NCBI GenBank assembly: GCA_002937585.1 | Contig: PTKE01000020.1 | Span: forward strand, 1-32,333 | Origin: Alphaproteobacteria bacterium MarineAlpha9_Bin6 | Lineage (GTDB): Bacteria; Pseudomonadota; Alphaproteobacteria; UBA7887 | Length of the DNA stretch: 32,333 nt | Reading direction: 5' to 3' | Shown: positions 31,255 to 32,333 of the stretch, piece after piece | Position numbering within the stretch: the first letter of the stretch is position 1 | How the letters are laid out: each line of letters opens with the position of its first letter | Made by a program: the position numbers and the translations under genes | Notes under the pieces: generated by a model | Databases searched by the model: none | Told to the model about the DNA's origin: nothing | What the model saw: the letters and a program-made list of their open reading frames with translations, nothing else

Positions 31255-32012
31255 CCACCGTCAATTACAAAAGTATCTTCAATATGATAGGCGCTGGCGT
31301 CCGAGACTAAATAGACGGCGATTGGTCCAAAGTTGGCTGTATCGCCCCAGCGACGCATCGGCACGCGTCGGAGTAGGTATTTCTTGACAGTGTCGCGGTG
31401 GAGCCAATCGTGAGTCATGTCGGTGTCGATCCATCCTGGTAGGATTGAATTGGCACGAACTCCATGTCGTGCCAATCCCACTGCAAGTGACGCGCATCAT
31501 TGAAATGAGCCCACCTTTTGTGGCCGCGTAATGCTGTCCTGAGGCTTGGCCTTCCAGGGCAGCTAGGCTTGCGGTGGCCACTAAAGAAACCTCCAATATT
31601 ATGTTCGCACATATGCCGTGCCGCCGCACGCAACGTGAAGAACGCACCGTCCAAATTTACGTTCATTACCCGCCGCCATTCAGCCGTAGTCATCTCAACG
31701 GAGGACTTGGCCTACCCTCCGACACCGGCATTGGCAAAACCACGCATCGACTTGGCCAAGGGCATCCAGGGTTTTAGCAAATGCATCCTCGACAGCTGTT
31801 TCGACGGCGACGTCGCATTGTAGCGCTAGAACTTTGATTCCGTGGCGTGTTAATTTTTCCGAAGCAAGAGAATTTTTCTGCTCGTTGGTTCCCCAAATAC
31901 AAATGTCTGCGTCGGCCCTCGCGAGTGCTTCTGCCATTCCAAGTCCTATCCCGGAGTTTCCGCCGGTTACAAGAGCAGTTTTTCCCGTTAGATCGAATGC
32001 AGGGTATGTCAT
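31239..32012 (-). pseudogene. Short-chain dehydrogenase/reductase, frameshifted and nonsense-interrupted
   Basis: Collinear SDR fragments in successive minus frames: MTYPAFDLTGKTALVTGGNSGIGLGMAEAL..., MTTAEWRRVMNVNLDGAFFTLRAAARHM..., VATASLAALEGQASGQHYAATKGGLISMMR, GLARHGVRANSILPGWIDTDMTHDW...VIDGGYSLF*. Confidence 0.88.
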
Positions 32013-32142
32013 ATTTTAAGTTGTCTCCTTACGTATCCGTGCAGTTAATTGAAATGTCTCGACGTTGATCGGTTTGTCGATTTATATGTAGCTCCGGCGT
32101 TGGGGCATACATACGGCCAAGAACAGCAAGGGGATGTGGCTC

Positions 32143-32333
32143 ATGACGCAATATAGGAGCAGCGAAGGTCAAGATTCATGGAAAGCGCCGACGCAGTTAA
32201 AGGGGTCAGCTCTTTTGTCGAACGCCGTGCAGCGCAGTTTACCGGACGGTAATATTATAACTATTGAACTCTCTTTGGGTGGACACTTCAATAAATTGGA
32301 AATTCAAGGAAGCGTGCTGGCTTTTCAATCGTG
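32143..32333 (+). CDS. Possible 3'-truncated ORF running off the window; unknown function
   Basis: Open from ATG 32143 (or ATG 32134) to the window end: MTQYRSSEGQDSWKAPTQLKGSALLSNAVQRSLPDGNIITIELSLGGHFNKLEIQGSVLAFQS. No homology recognised. Confidence 0.4.
   Translation, partial: MTQYRSSEGQDSWKAPTQLKGSALLSNAVQRSLPDGNIITIELSLGGHFNKLEIQGSVLAFQS

Overview
The window is a gene-dense chromosomal segment. Gene order and protein motifs suggest an alphaproteobacterium, possibly Rhodospirillales-like (inference only). Most of it is core housekeeping: a 5'-truncated enoyl-CoA hydratase, rpsT, dnaA, dnaN, recF, gyrB, a class A PBP, a YgjP-like metallohydrolase, a DHDPS-family protein, an exported ankyrin protein, cobD/cbiB, a five-gene minus-strand operon (ABC ATPase, ABC-2 permease, histidine phosphatase, cobalamin-binding-like protein, SYLF protein), a TVP38/VTT membrane protein, rpmH-rnpA-yidD-yidC-engB, argB, a HAD hydrolase, dapD, gpsA/tsaD, hemC-hemD-COG4223-hemY, and a decayed SDR gene at the right end. 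rpmH (GTG start, 44 aa) is absent from the supplied ORF track but is clear. I see no CRISPR array, transposase, rRNA or tRNA. I cannot demonstrate an undescribed multi-gene defence-type system. The most interesting signals are non-coding: (1) an intrinsic-terminator-like hairpin reading on the minus strand in the rpsT-dnaA gap, next to a nested stem-loop, suggesting an unannotated small RNA; (2) two mutually exclusive hairpins in the leader of the ABC/cobalamin-binding operon, one of which would cover the likely RBS; (3) competing hairpins just upstream of dnaA; (4) a perfect 9-bp dyad flanking a consensus TATAAT before dnaN; (5) an SDR pseudogene with three +1 shifts plus a nonsense codon. 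All secondary-structure calls were made by eye, with no folding or database search.
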